64,000 bases of DNA from NCBI GenBank assembly GCA_007449985.2, contig VIIQ02000043.1:80001-144000 (forward strand), given 5' to 3'. The translations under genes were made by a program, and so were the position numbers. Shown here in pieces: positions 50,188 to 60,900 of the stretch. Positions within the stretch are counted from its first letter, which is position 1. Each line of letters opens with the position of its first letter. The notes below the pieces were generated by a model. That model made no database searches. It saw nothing but the letters and a program-made list of their open reading frames with translations, and was not told the origin of the DNA. This DNA is from Desmodesmus armatus (taxonomy: Eukaryota; Chlorophyta; Chlorophyceae; Sphaeropleales; Scenedesmaceae).

Positions 50188-51990
50188 TTACAAAGAGGCA
50201 CCCACAGGTAGCTGCACTAGCTGCGGCTGCAGCTGCTGCCAGGACTTCAACTGCTGCTGCTGCTCCCCCTGGTTCCACCCACTGAAGTCGATCACACACA
50301 CTCCATCCCCAGCATCGCCCTCACTACTGCTGCTGCTGCTGCTGCTGCTTGATGCACCGACGGCAGCAGCCGCCAGCTGCTGTAGTGCTGTACTGCTGCT
50401 CACAACAACCAACAGGGGCTCTGCAAGTGACTGCAGGGTTGCATCCTTATTGAGCCCGTAGTCCAGATCCATGCGCCAGCTTTGACCGGTTAGCTCACTC
50501 CAAAACTGCTCTGCTGCGACTGCTGCTGCTGCAGTGCTGCTGCTGTTGGATGCCTGCGCATACGTCACATGAGGCAGCAGGCATGCATGCAGGCAGACAT
50601 GCTTGATGTTGAGTGAGGCGACTTGAGGCAAGTGCAGGCAACAAAACCTGGGATCCAGGCCAGCTGGAAGGCTGCTGCAGGGGGGCAAACCCCTCACACA
50701 CCGGTCTGTCTATCACCACCAAGCTGGAGCACTCAAAGCATCCTTAAACCCAAACCCTGGTACAGGATCAGACTTCTCGTCACCCCAGCTGCTCAAACCA
50801 CCCCCTGACCACCCCCTGAACGACCCCCCCCCCTCGCGCGGACCCTGCAGCCGCACCTGCTCCAGCTCCTGCAAGGCATCCCGCACCCATTATCACAAAG
50901 CCTTTCCAACACTTTGTGTCGCACAGGTAGCCTTTTCAACCCAGACTGGCGCACACAACAGTGCACTCCCCACCCACACCACAAAAAAAACCCTGCTTGC
51001 TATCACTACAGCCACCACGCATCAGGCCCACGCCTGCCTATGTACAAGTACATACTGAATCACATACACCTACAACCAGCCACCAGCTGCCGCACCTGCT
51101 CCAAGTCCTGCAAGGCATCCCGCACCCGCACTTTGAGGAACAGGGGTGGCCCAGCACGCCCCAGCTGCTGCCAGAGCTGCTCAGCTTCCTCCCTTGCTGC
51201 CTGGCTGCAGAACGCTGCCACAAACTTTATCGGCTGCAGCTGCTGCAGGCTGTGCTGACCACTGGGTGGTGTGCAGAGGATCACTTGCTTTGGAAGAAGG
51301 ACTTCTGTAAGGGCTGTGATTTGAATTGGGGAAGAGGGAGCAGGGTGGATGTTTGCACAAAAAAAGTACAGGGCGGCATGCAGTGTGTGGTGCGTGGGAA
51401 GTGAGATTGTGGTTGTGCTCCCAACCTTCCATGGAAGGTTGGGAGCAAGGGTGAACCCCTGTGGCTGACTTGCACTAGCAGGACAAGGGGGCAACAATTG
51501 CTAGCTCGCGTGTTTTGAGCTGCTGTAGCTGCACCTTCTCGATTCTGCTATGACGTCATCATGGTCGACCATCTGAGCAGATGTAGTGCTGTTACCGGGC
51601 CACCAGCACACAGCACCAGCACCAGTGGGTGGGTGAGTTGCTCACCGTCAAACTCTTGCTCGTCCTCCCACCTGCAACACAAGCAGTGTTCGCGCAATCA
51701 ATACTAGCTATTTCTAACTGGCAACTGCTGGTGTGAGTTCAGTCAAGCAATTTGCTCAATCAGGCAGCAGTGGGTACAGCAGTACTGTGGTGTGTTGCAC
51801 CCTGTGGGTCCTCCTGAAACAAGCAGCAGCAGATCACGCAGGGCTCTCACCAGAATTCACTGGTAGCAACAACAGGTAGCCGGTGAGACCTGCTGATGGC
51901 CTTCCTTGCGGCCCTCCCTTGCTGCCCTGGCAATCTGCACCATCTGCTGGTGACCAGCCTGCAGCAACTGCTACTACGCTGCACAGCCCG
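50188..51990 (-). CDS. Unrecognised minus-strand gene, at least four exons
   Basis: Read on the minus strand: a 5' exon ending at about 51863 (RKAISRSHRLPVVATSEFW); a mini-exon of about 26 bp at 51646-51671 (WEDEQEFD); exon 51096-51313 (ALTEVLLPKQVILCTPPSGQ, FVAAFCSQAAREEAEQLW, FLKVRVRDALQDLEQ); and exon 50188-50553 (ASNSS, AAEQFWSELTGQSWRMDLDY, VCVIDFSGWNQ, stop after VGASL). The phases of the last three fit together. The upstream limit and start codon are not fixed; 51990 is only a bound. No domain is recognised. A 38-bp copy of the end of the 51096-51313 exon, with its donor, lies at about 50849-50888. Confidence 0.5.
50849..50888 (-). repeat. Copied exon end in the minus-strand gene's intron
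   Basis: GGGATGCCTTGCAGGAGCTG followed by GAGCAGGTGCGGC (minus strand) nearly repeats the real exon end at 51090-51130, 240 bp upstream in the gene. The donor GTGCGG is kept. Confidence 0.75.
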
Positions 51991-53006
51991 CATATGACGC
52001 GTTCACGGCTGTTGCAAGAACGTAACCTTATAGAACGGAAAACGATGTTGTTGGTGACGTCTGTGCTAATGCAGCCCACAACAACAGCAGTGCCACAGCG
52101 GCAGATCAGGTGCTGATCCTCGTCTCGGCGCCTTAGACTCAATTTATTGCAGATTGGTCTACGAGAAAAGCTGTAAGATCTTGAAACAGCAACCACTTGC
52201 TCGAAACCGCTTGGTCTGGGGATGTGCTGCCTGGTGTGTCAGCATAACAGTGCTCAGCTGCTGCTCAGCAGCGCTGCTAGCAGGCAAAAGACACAACAGC
52301 CGCACAGCATATGAAACACAGACTACCCTAGGAGGTCAAATCAACCTCGTAGGCTGCACAGACGAATGCATCCATGCCAAACGTGGACAGCAGAAATGAA
52401 GTTTGACTGCAAGCAGTGCTTGCCAAGCACAGGCAAGGGCCGGCCGGCCTGCATTCACCCAGCTGTGCCGCGGCCTGCATTCACCCAGCTGAAACAGCTG
52501 TCAGCCCATTTTGGGTTCTTGAAGGTACTGTTCGTTCTTCTGTTGCTGTTGAAAACTGGACGTGCTGATTTCTGGTGACAGGTGGGGCCAGCCTGGCAGC
52601 TGGCAGGGTGTCAGCGGAAACGACTCATGCATGGGGTACGGGTACCAGACGCCCGGCAACAACTTCGTAGTGCTGCATTTGTTTTTTAGGCCTGCACAGG
52701 GCGCCTGCATACTGGCAGCATGGTCTGCTCCCATGGCTGATCAGCTCATGAGCCCGAACGGACCGAATTCAGTGACCGAATTCACCTGCAGCACAGTGGC
52801 GCCCAGTGCCAGCTGCCTGCACCGAACGTTTGGTTTATTCGGTTACGTTCTGCTTTGCTTACCAACGCCAACGTATCCACACACAACCACAACGGACTCG
52901 CTGCTGATCTGCTGACAGTGCTCGTCCAGTCAGGCATGGGACTCGTCAGCAACTCCATACGAAACGCAGTCAGTTAAAAGATTATTCGTGACCCCGCTTT
53001 GACGCG
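51991..53006. other. Spacer between divergent genes
   Basis: It lies between the minus-strand gene and the plus-strand gene at 53007, so it may hold two promoters. No exon is supported. A direct repeat GCCTGCATTCACCCAGCTG occurs twice around 52446-52492. Confidence 0.4.
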
Positions 53007-54391
53007 ATGAAGGCAGCCACAGGCCCCAATCGCCAACAGCAGGTCTCATCAGCAACCAAGGCCTACCCGGCTGCCCTGGCTGAGACGAAATGCAGAGAGG
53101 TGCTGCAATCCAAGCTTCCTGAAGTTATCCCTCCCTCCCTCCCTCTCCCCCGGCCCTGCCCCCTTCCCCCTCCCCTCGCCCCCCCCCCCCCCTTCCACCT
53201 GACCCCTCCCCTTTCTTCCGGAACCGGAATACAGGAACCCCCCCCCTTGACCCCGCATATGTGACTTTCTGCAAGGCCAAGCAACCATGCACTGCTGTGG
53301 TGGAGCCCCCATGTCTGAGATCATACTACTGTTCTGAACATGTATGGCCGTCCTTTGCCCTGCAGGTGGCTGCCGCCCGTGCCTTCAACGAGGCTGTGGT
53401 AGCAAACCTCACCCACAACGGCGGCCGCAACCTGACCTTCAAGCACCCCTCACACCTGAAGGCGTACAACAAGCACCTGGTGCACACCGTGTCACAGGCA
53501 CACGCAGCGGGTGTGCAGGCCGCAGTCGAGGCAGCCTCAGACCCACAGCAGCAGCAGTTGGACCTGGAGGAGGTGCTGGGCACAATCCTCCGGGAGTGCG
53601 TGCAGCATGCAGGCAGCTTCCAGGATTTGCCGCCAGGCCTGCAGGCACTTGCCAATGCGGTGAGGAGGGAACTGCCGGCTGGTGACAATGCAGCAGCAGC
53701 AGCAGAGGACGGGGCCAACAGGGATGTGATTGGCGCAGCAACACTTGACATGTCCCCCCCTGCTGCTGCTGCCGCTGCTGGTGCTGCTACTGTCGGCACA
53801 TCAGCAGCAAAGGCTGGCAGCCGCAGTGCCAGCAAGGCAGCAGCATCGTCGGCGCTAGCAGCTACAGCTACAGCCGGTGATGGCAGGGCCAACAGGCAGG
53901 CAGCAGTAGCAGCGGGTGTGGCAGCAGCAGGGGGCGGGGATGGTGCAGGCAGCATGTCGGCAGCAGCAGCGGCAGCAGCAGCAGGTGGTGGCACTGGTAG
54001 CAGCAGACTGCCCAGCGGAGGGTTGGGGGCCTTTGCAGCACTCCGCCAGCCTCCACCTGGTGGTCACAGCAGCAAGAAGAGCAGCAAGGCCACAGCAGCA
54101 GGCTACGGGAAGGGGAAGGGGGGCAAGGGCGGCTCGAAGGTGTGTGTTCCTTGCACACAGCTGAAGCGGTCCGGCGATGGGGCCAAGCTCACCGTGGCTG
54201 CGGCAAAGGTGCACCCTGCAGCTGTCGTCATGGATGGTGACCACCAGAAGGCACCAGAGCAAGACGGGTGCCCTTTCTGCAAGTGCTCTGTGTGCAAGAA
54301 GCAGTGGGGTGACAAACAGGTGCAGCCTGCAGATTACACAAAGGCAGTGGCCTGCCCAAAGAATAGGCACTACAAGCCGAAGCGTTCTTGA
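53007..54391 (+). CDS. Ala-rich protein with Cys-rich C-terminus, two exons
   Basis: Exon 1 (53007-53099) reads MKAATGPNRQQQVSSATKAY. Exon 2 (53366-54391) reads VAAARAFNEAVVANLTHNGG, HLKAYNKHLVHTVSQAHAAG, then a long Ala-rich disordered part, a basic Gly/Lys stretch (GYGKGKGGKGGSKV) and a Cys-rich tail, 372 residues in all. The tail has CVPC, then CPFCKCSVCKKQWG and a late Cys in VACPKNRHYKPKRS, which could bind zinc. The intron carries long C/T tracts. The donor GTGCTG at 53100 is weak, so the exon 1 end is uncertain. No known family was recognised. Confidence 0.6.
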
Positions 54392-55673
54392 GTGGAGTCC
54401 AGCAGTCGCTCTGCGAGTCCTGTGTTGCGCAGTCTGGGCTGTGTGGGTTGCTGTTTGTGTGAAGTTTGTTACAAGGTTTGACAGTTGCTGTTCTTCATGC
54501 AGCCAGTGGTGTTGTGTAGTGTTGCTGCTGTCCATCTTTGCTGTCCATGCAGCTTTTCCGCATGTGCAGGGCTGATTACTCATTTGAAGTCCCATTACAG
54601 TTGCATTGCAGCTCACTGTCACCACTGTTGGAGCGTTTTGGTTGCATGCGATTGTGCTGTGGCCGTGCTAGGGCCATTAGAGCGCATGCGCTACCATCAC
54701 TATATACTGGACCTGAATTTGCTAGAAGGAAAAGTGCCCAATATCCATGTGTTCGCTGCGGTGTTGCATAAGCAGTTTTTAGCGCGCACCCACAGGACCG
54801 TGGCTGCTTCCACGCAAGCATCAAATTCGCTTCGGTCAATTAACATAACTTACAAAATCACAGTTTATGCAGACAGACATGACCCAATTAGCATATCCCA
54901 ATTCACTACGTCAGCCTCCCGACACCCAATTGCGAGGCGCCTTCGGCGCCTCATAGGCCCCCTCCCAGAACGCTTGCCTCATAGTACCGAATAAAACCCC
55001 AGCCCGGGCATTCATCAGCCAACTTGAGGCACACACACCAGCGCTTTCCATGCTTTGCCAAGGTTGCTGACCATTTAATATTTTTGGAATCAACATAGAA
55101 ATACCGGAGGTGCACTGCACGTGCGGTGCTCGAGCTGCGCGATGTTTGAGCAGTTGTGTGCAGCCTGCCACCTAATGACCCCAACCGGGTGATCCAGCCC
55201 CGTTGCGACACCTCAAAAGCATGCAAAGACGGGCACATTGCAGCTGACATTGCCCGTCGGCTCGACGGCAACAGCAAGCTTTGCCACTAAATCGGTTCCT
55301 GCACTAGGAACTGCTGGCCCAGCACGGTGTGCGCTGCGCGATGCAATCCATCTTGTCTACCTCCCCAAAACGGTTTTTCTTGTGTTGATTTTATTTTGGC
55401 GTCTGCTACGCTGCAAAACGAAAGCAGGAGTTAACCTCACACAAGTACAGTGACTTTTCGAAGAGAGGCAGAACATAAGTCTGGAGCTTATTCCTAGCCC
55501 AATCATGCTGTATTTGGCATGTCATCCCAAAATGAGGCCTGAACGTATTCGCGCGGCAGCATTTGCTGGCATTTGCTGGCAGCATGTTGTGATTTTGTTG
55601 CTGTTGCCTTCCGTGGAGTCCGCTCGCCCGTTAGCTGAACAAATTCCAGTTGATGCCGCTGGTGCAATAGACT
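54392..55673. other. Spacer and possible 5' region of the LINE
   Basis: No host gene is seen. A short open frame at 55505-55741 (VDAAGAIDYAKLERVRSNSG) may be 5' leader or old ORF1 sequence of the retrotransposon: its end repeats 22 bp found at the start of the ORF1 repeats. The 5' end of the element cannot be placed. Confidence 0.4.
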
Positions 55674-57956
55674 ATGCCAAGCTGGAGAGGGTGCGCAGCA
55701 ACTCCGGATACAGCGGCTCCAGGTCGCAGCTGTCCAGGTAGATACATGCGGCTCCAGGTCGCAGCTGTCCAACAACAGCAGTCAGCACAGCAGCAGTCTA
55801 GGTCTGCCCCTGACGCAGAGCTGCAGCGTCAGCACGACAGCGCTCTGGCTGCAGCACAGCAGGAGATAGCAGAGCTGCAGCTCCAGGTCGCAGCTGTCCA
55901 ACAACAGCAGTCAGAGCAGCAGCAGTCTAGGTCTGCCCCTGACGCAGAGCTGCAGCGTCAGCACGACAGCGCTCTGGCTGCAGCACAGCAGGAGATAGCA
56001 GAGCTGCGGCTCCAGGTCGCAGCTGTCCAACAGCAGCAGTCAGCGCAGCAGCAGGTCGACCTGTCTAGGCCTGCCCTTCAAGCAGAGCTGGACGACCTGC
56101 GGTGTCAATATGCGGCCCTCAAGCAGCAACAGCAGCAGCAACAACAACAAGCCGCACAGCTGCACACAGAGGTCGCCGACCTACGGCGCCAGTGTGCAGC
56201 CATCCCACAGCAGCAGCAGCAGCAGCAGCAGCAACCGCCTGCCGCACAGGAACAGCCCGTGCTGGCGGCGCTGCAGCGTCAGTGCGAGGCCCTGCAACAG
56301 GAGCAGCAGCAGCAGAGCAGTAGCATGCAGGAACAGAGTACGCTGCACCAGCGACTACTGGAACAGTTTGAGGCTGCCGAGTCTCTGTTGGCACTTACTT
56401 ACGGTGAGACCTCCCGAGTCAGCCAGGAGTGTGCAGCCCTTCACGTGCAGCATGGCCAGACCCAGAAGGCTATGCAGCAGCACAATGCCACCTTAAAACA
56501 GGTGAAAGAGGTGGCAGAGCAGTGCCAGGCAGCAGTCAAGCAGCAGCAGCCCCAGGTGCAGCACCTCTGCCAGCAGATTTATGGCAAGGAGGCCGGCTTG
56601 TGGACAAAGGTGCACGCGGTGGAGACCGCCAGCAGCAACCAAAGCAAGCAGTTGAGTCAGCTCAGGCAGCGCGTGGCTGCTGCTGAAGAACAGACCCAGC
56701 AGCTCTTGCAGCGGCCCCCGCAGACCCGACCAGGAGCCCTGCAGCGAGGGCAGCAGCCAGATGAGCAAGCTGACAGCCTATCAGCCACCACCCCAGCCCG
56801 GCAGCAGCAAGCGGCGCACCCTGCCCCACAGCAGCGCCGGTCGCAGGATGCCCCCATGGATGCCACAGCTGGCACCTCTGTAGCAGCAGCAGCAAAGGAG
56901 ACAGCCGAGGCAGCAGCAGCTCAGGTCCGACAGCTGCAACAGCAGGTGCAGGCCTGCGAGTCGCAGCTGTCGGCTCTGTCCACCCTGCCCCTCACAACCC
57001 CTGACGAAGCAGTAGCGGTGCGGACTGCCCTCGACAGGGGTGCCAGCGCGCACATGGAGCTTGGTCAGGTGCGTGAGGAGTTGGCTACGGTGGGCACGCA
57101 GGCAGCAGCAGCACAACAGCAGCTCGGTCACATGCAGCAGCAGGTTAGCCGGCTGTCACAACAGCTACAGGGCTGCCATATAGCAGTGCGAACACGGGTG
57201 CAACTGCCTCGCGCGCAGCTCAAGGCCATGCTCTGTACAGCTTCAGGGGTAGACTCAGCAGACCTACACGGCATCACCCTGCTGAGTAATAGCACCGACA
57301 GCGAGGCGGAGGCGGCCCTGCGGCTGGTGCGGTCTCAGCAGGGAGCCCCCGCCCTGCCACAGCAGCAGCAGCAGCAGCAGCGGCCATGGGGACCTGGACA
57401 GCTGCGGCAGCAACAGCAGGAGCAGCAACAGCGGCCGCAAGAACCGTCGCAACAGCAGCAGGGCCAAGGCCAGCCTGTCGCCCCCCCTGGGCTGTTGCGG
57501 CCACCACCGCAGCCTCGGCAGCAGCAGCAGCAGCAGGGCCCAGGCCAGCCTGCCGCCCCCCCCGGTCTAGCAGGGGCAGGGCAGCAGCACCCTCCGGCGC
57601 GCCCGTCCCCCCCGCCGCCACAGCCACGACCCACACAGCCGCAGGGGCAGCCCCAGCCGCTCTACCTGTACCGCCTGAAGGTGGCCTCACCAGAGGTTGC
57701 CAAGCGGCTGGTGTCTCGGCCTACTAAGCACCGGCTACACGAGGCCGGCACAGGGGTGTACGTGGAGCACTGGCTCACTCCCTCGCAGCTATCAGCAAGG
57801 AGGAACATGCGCCCCTTCCTCAGCGGCCTGCAGGAGCGCCACATCCACTGGCGCTGGTCGATCGACGACCCACTACAGGTAGAGCAGCAAGTGCGCGCGG
57901 CGGATGGGCGCCCGCACTGGCGACTGGTTCACCTCCCTTCTTCCCCCTCTAATTGA
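55674..57956 (+). CDS. LINE ORF1: coiled-coil, Gln-rich protein
   Basis: Up to 760 residues from the ATG at 55674; in-frame Met at 55746 is another candidate start. The first part has three tandem 129-bp units (LQVAAVQQQQSAQQQ, APDAELQRQHDSALAAAQQE) predicted to form a long coiled coil, then Gln-rich and Pro/Gln-rich linkers. The last 100 residues look folded: LYLYRLKVASPEVAKRLVSR, VYVEHWLTPSQLSARRNMRP, ERHIHWRWSIDD. That arrangement resembles the C-terminal part of other LINE ORF1 proteins, which coat the element RNA. It ends TGA 57954-57956, sharing its last A with the ORF2 ATG. Confidence 0.75.
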   Translation: MPSWRGCAATPDTAAPGRSCPGRYMRLQVAAVQQQQSAQQQSRSAPDAELQRQHDSALAAAQQEIAELQLQVAAVQQQQSEQQQSRSAPDAELQRQHDSALAAAQQEIAELRLQVAAVQQQQSAQQQVDLSRPALQAELDDLRCQYAALKQQQQQQQQQAAQLHTEVADLRRQCAAIPQQQQQQQQQPPAAQEQPVLAALQRQCEALQQEQQQQSSSMQEQSTLHQRLLEQFEAAESLLALTYGETSRVSQECAALHVQHGQTQKAMQQHNATLKQVKEVAEQCQAAVKQQQPQVQHLCQQIYGKEAGLWTKVHAVETASSNQSKQLSQLRQRVAAAEEQTQQLLQRPPQTRPGALQRGQQPDEQADSLSATTPARQQQAAHPAPQQRRSQDAPMDATAGTSVAAAAKETAEAAAAQVRQLQQQVQACESQLSALSTLPLTTPDEAVAVRTALDRGASAHMELGQVREELATVGTQAAAAQQQLGHMQQQVSRLSQQLQGCHIAVRTRVQLPRAQLKAMLCTASGVDSADLHGITLLSNSTDSEAEAALRLVRSQQGAPALPQQQQQQQRPWGPGQLRQQQQEQQQRPQEPSQQQQGQGQPVAPPGLLRPPPQPRQQQQQQGPGQPAAPPGLAGAGQQHPPARPSPPPPQPRPTQPQGQPQPLYLYRLKVASPEVAKRLVSRPTKHRLHEAGTGVYVEHWLTPSQLSARRNMRPFLSGLQERHIHWRWSIDDPLQVEQQVRAADGRPHWRLVHLPSSPSN

Positions 57957-60900
57957 TGGAGTTCAGGGCATTCTGCATAAATGTGGGTGGCAGGGCGGAT
58001 GAGCGCATCCCCTTCACCCTGGATCAGCACCGTGACAACCCGTATGATATGTATTGCTTTCTAGAAACTATGTGGGAGGCGGGGGGATGGGGCAATGTGT
58101 GTTTTCATGGGTACCAAGCGCACCATTGCACCAGGCCTGCCCCGGTTGTAAGGACTGCAGGTAGGCCTAGTGGAGGCATCACGGTGTTGTTAAGGGAAGA
58201 TTCCCCGATCCTTGGCGCCTCGACTCCTGTTCGGGTGCGCATGGATGCCTCCACAGGTATCGTGGGCATCACTTCCGATCTGCATGCTATCACCATTGCC
58301 GTGTGCTACTTCAGTCCCCCAAACTCAAATGTTTATGAGTCTGGGCTTGTGGATGCACAGTACTTGCAGGCCTTGTATGACTGCATGCACGAGGCAATTG
58401 ACGCCGGGCGGCATGTTTTGTGCATGGGAGACCTGAACGTTCGGGTCGGGGAACTCACTGACGATGTACAAGGGGTCCCCATGGATGCCGGGCCAGTTGC
58501 TGGTCTAGCTGGGCCAGTCACCAGCACTGTGCCTGCAGCCCGGCAGTCTCAGGACAGAAAGGTTGACAATCATGCCGAGGGCCTCATGCTCGGTCTTAAT
58601 ACCTGTGGGTGTGTCTTGCTGAATGGCCGGGCACCAGGGGATGAGATGGGACGCAGTACTTGTTTTGTGAACAATGGTAGTAGTGTTGTGGACTATGGCA
58701 TTGTCTCGTCTGGGTTGTATGATTCAGTGCGGTCCTTCCAGGTCTTGGACAGGCCCGGGGAGTTGGCTTCAAAGGATCATGCTGCATTGTCAGTATGCAT
58801 CAATATGCAGCAGGCCTTGCAAGCAGCTGCCCCTACTGGGGCCCGCTGCCCAAGAACACTACGGCCTAGGGGACAACAGCGTCGGGAATATATAGAAGCC
58901 CTGCACAGCCGAGAGGCTGACTTGGCAAGCTTGCGAGCAGCAGTAGATGCTGGCACAACCTCGTGGGGGGATGCTGTGACACGGCTGGTGGCAATCACTC
59001 GGGCTGCAGCCACGGAGACCCTTCAATCACATGGACGCTCGCCAGCTCCTGGCTCGCATGCGCCTTGGTTCACACGGGATTGTGCACAAGCACGCGACAA
59101 CTTCCGTGCAGCATGGCAGGCCTGGTGGCGTGCATCCCAGCAGCAGTTGGATCCGTTGGTTGTGGCGGGGCTGCACACCACCATGATTGCATGCCGGCGC
59201 ACATACAAGCAGGTCAATAGGCATGCCAAACGCACGTATGAGCACAAGTATCTGCAGGATCTGATAGAGACATATTTCAGTGACCACCAGAGGGATTTCT
59301 GGAAAGTCCTGAAGGGGGGCCGGGGGGGGACTTGTCCTGTTACAGACGTGCATGAATGGACTGGCCACTTTGATAGCATCATGGGAGCGCAGCCTGTGGA
59401 ACAGCAGCTCACCGCCGAGGAGCTGGACACACGGGCTACTCTGTATGATGCATGTAGGCGGGATGCCGCCTTGTTTGAGGATTTGAATCACCCCGTTACT
59501 GTGAGTGAGGTTGGACAAATCTTGGGCACCCTGCCTACCGGCAAGGCACCTGACTTGCAAGGCCTTACTTGCGAACTGCTAAAAGCCCCTGCCGCAGACA
59601 GCGGGGCAGCAGACACGGCTGCAGTAGAGGGTGGTGAGTTGTCCTATGGGTGCCCCCCTTTTGTGGAGTGTGTGACAAGTGTCATGCACAAGGCATTAAC
59701 CTCAGCTAGTGGCGGCGGCTGTGACGAACTGATGTGCAGCAAGGTCACCCCGGTCCCTAAGCCGCAGGCGTCGCAAGCGCCATCTGACAAAGACTGCTAC
59801 CGCCCCATCGGGGTTGGCAGTGTGTTTGGGCGTGTGCTGGATAGGATACTGCATCGGCGCTTTGACCGCATTGTTGAACGAGAGGGTATTCGTGCTCCGA
59901 CACAGTGTGGGTTCAGGGGCAAATATGGGTGCTTGGATGCATTGTTCACAATGCAACACCTGATATCACAGGTGCAATGGACAGGCCAGGGGTCTTCCCC
60001 CCAGCGTTCCCGTCTTTGGGCTGTATTTGTTGACTTTAGGAAGGCTTTTGACCTCGTTAGACGTGATCTGTTGATAGCGCGCTGCAGGGAGCTGGGGGTG
60101 CATGGACCATTCTTAGAGGCCGTCACTGCATTGTATGACAGGGTGTTGGTGCGTGTGTGTGTGAATGGCCGCCTGGGCCCGGCGTTCCAGACGCACCGTG
60201 GCACCCGGCAGGGCAGTGAGCTGTCTCCACTTTTGTTTGGACTGTTTATGGATTTATTGCATGAGTTGATCCTGCGACGAGTGCCTGGCGCCGGGCCCGT
60301 CATCGGCAACCTTCGCGTCCCAGATGTGATGTACGCCGATGACGTCAACCTGTTGGCTTGGGCCTGCCACCACATCCAGCAGCTGTTGGACTGCTTGTCC
60401 CTTTTCTGCCGGTTGTTTGACATGGAAGTCAACCTGGCTAAAACACATGTTGTCGTGTTTCGGCGGCCGGGTGTTACTTGCCCTACGGATGTCTTGACCT
60501 ACAGGGGGCACGCATTGAGATACGAGGATAGTTGCACCTACCTGGGGTTGCAGCTACATGCGACGAAGGGGTTCGATACAGCCAGCGGTCAGCTTGCGTC
60601 GAAAGGCCGCAAGGCATTGTTCGGTTTGCTGCATCTGTTGCGGCTTCACCACATTTCACAGGGAGATCTCCGCATGCGAATGTTTGACATCCTGGTGGAC
60701 CCGGTCCTTTCATATGGGGCACATATCTGGGGGCCTTCCATGTGCCACAAATGGTTGACTGACGCTTACGCAGGCCGCGCCTGCGAAGCAGACGACGTGC
60801 ACTTCTTGTTTTTACGCGAACTGTATGGGGCACATCGCACCGCCAGTCGCGACGTTCTGTTGAGGGACACCCACCGAGCCTCCCTACCGTGTCGGTGGCT

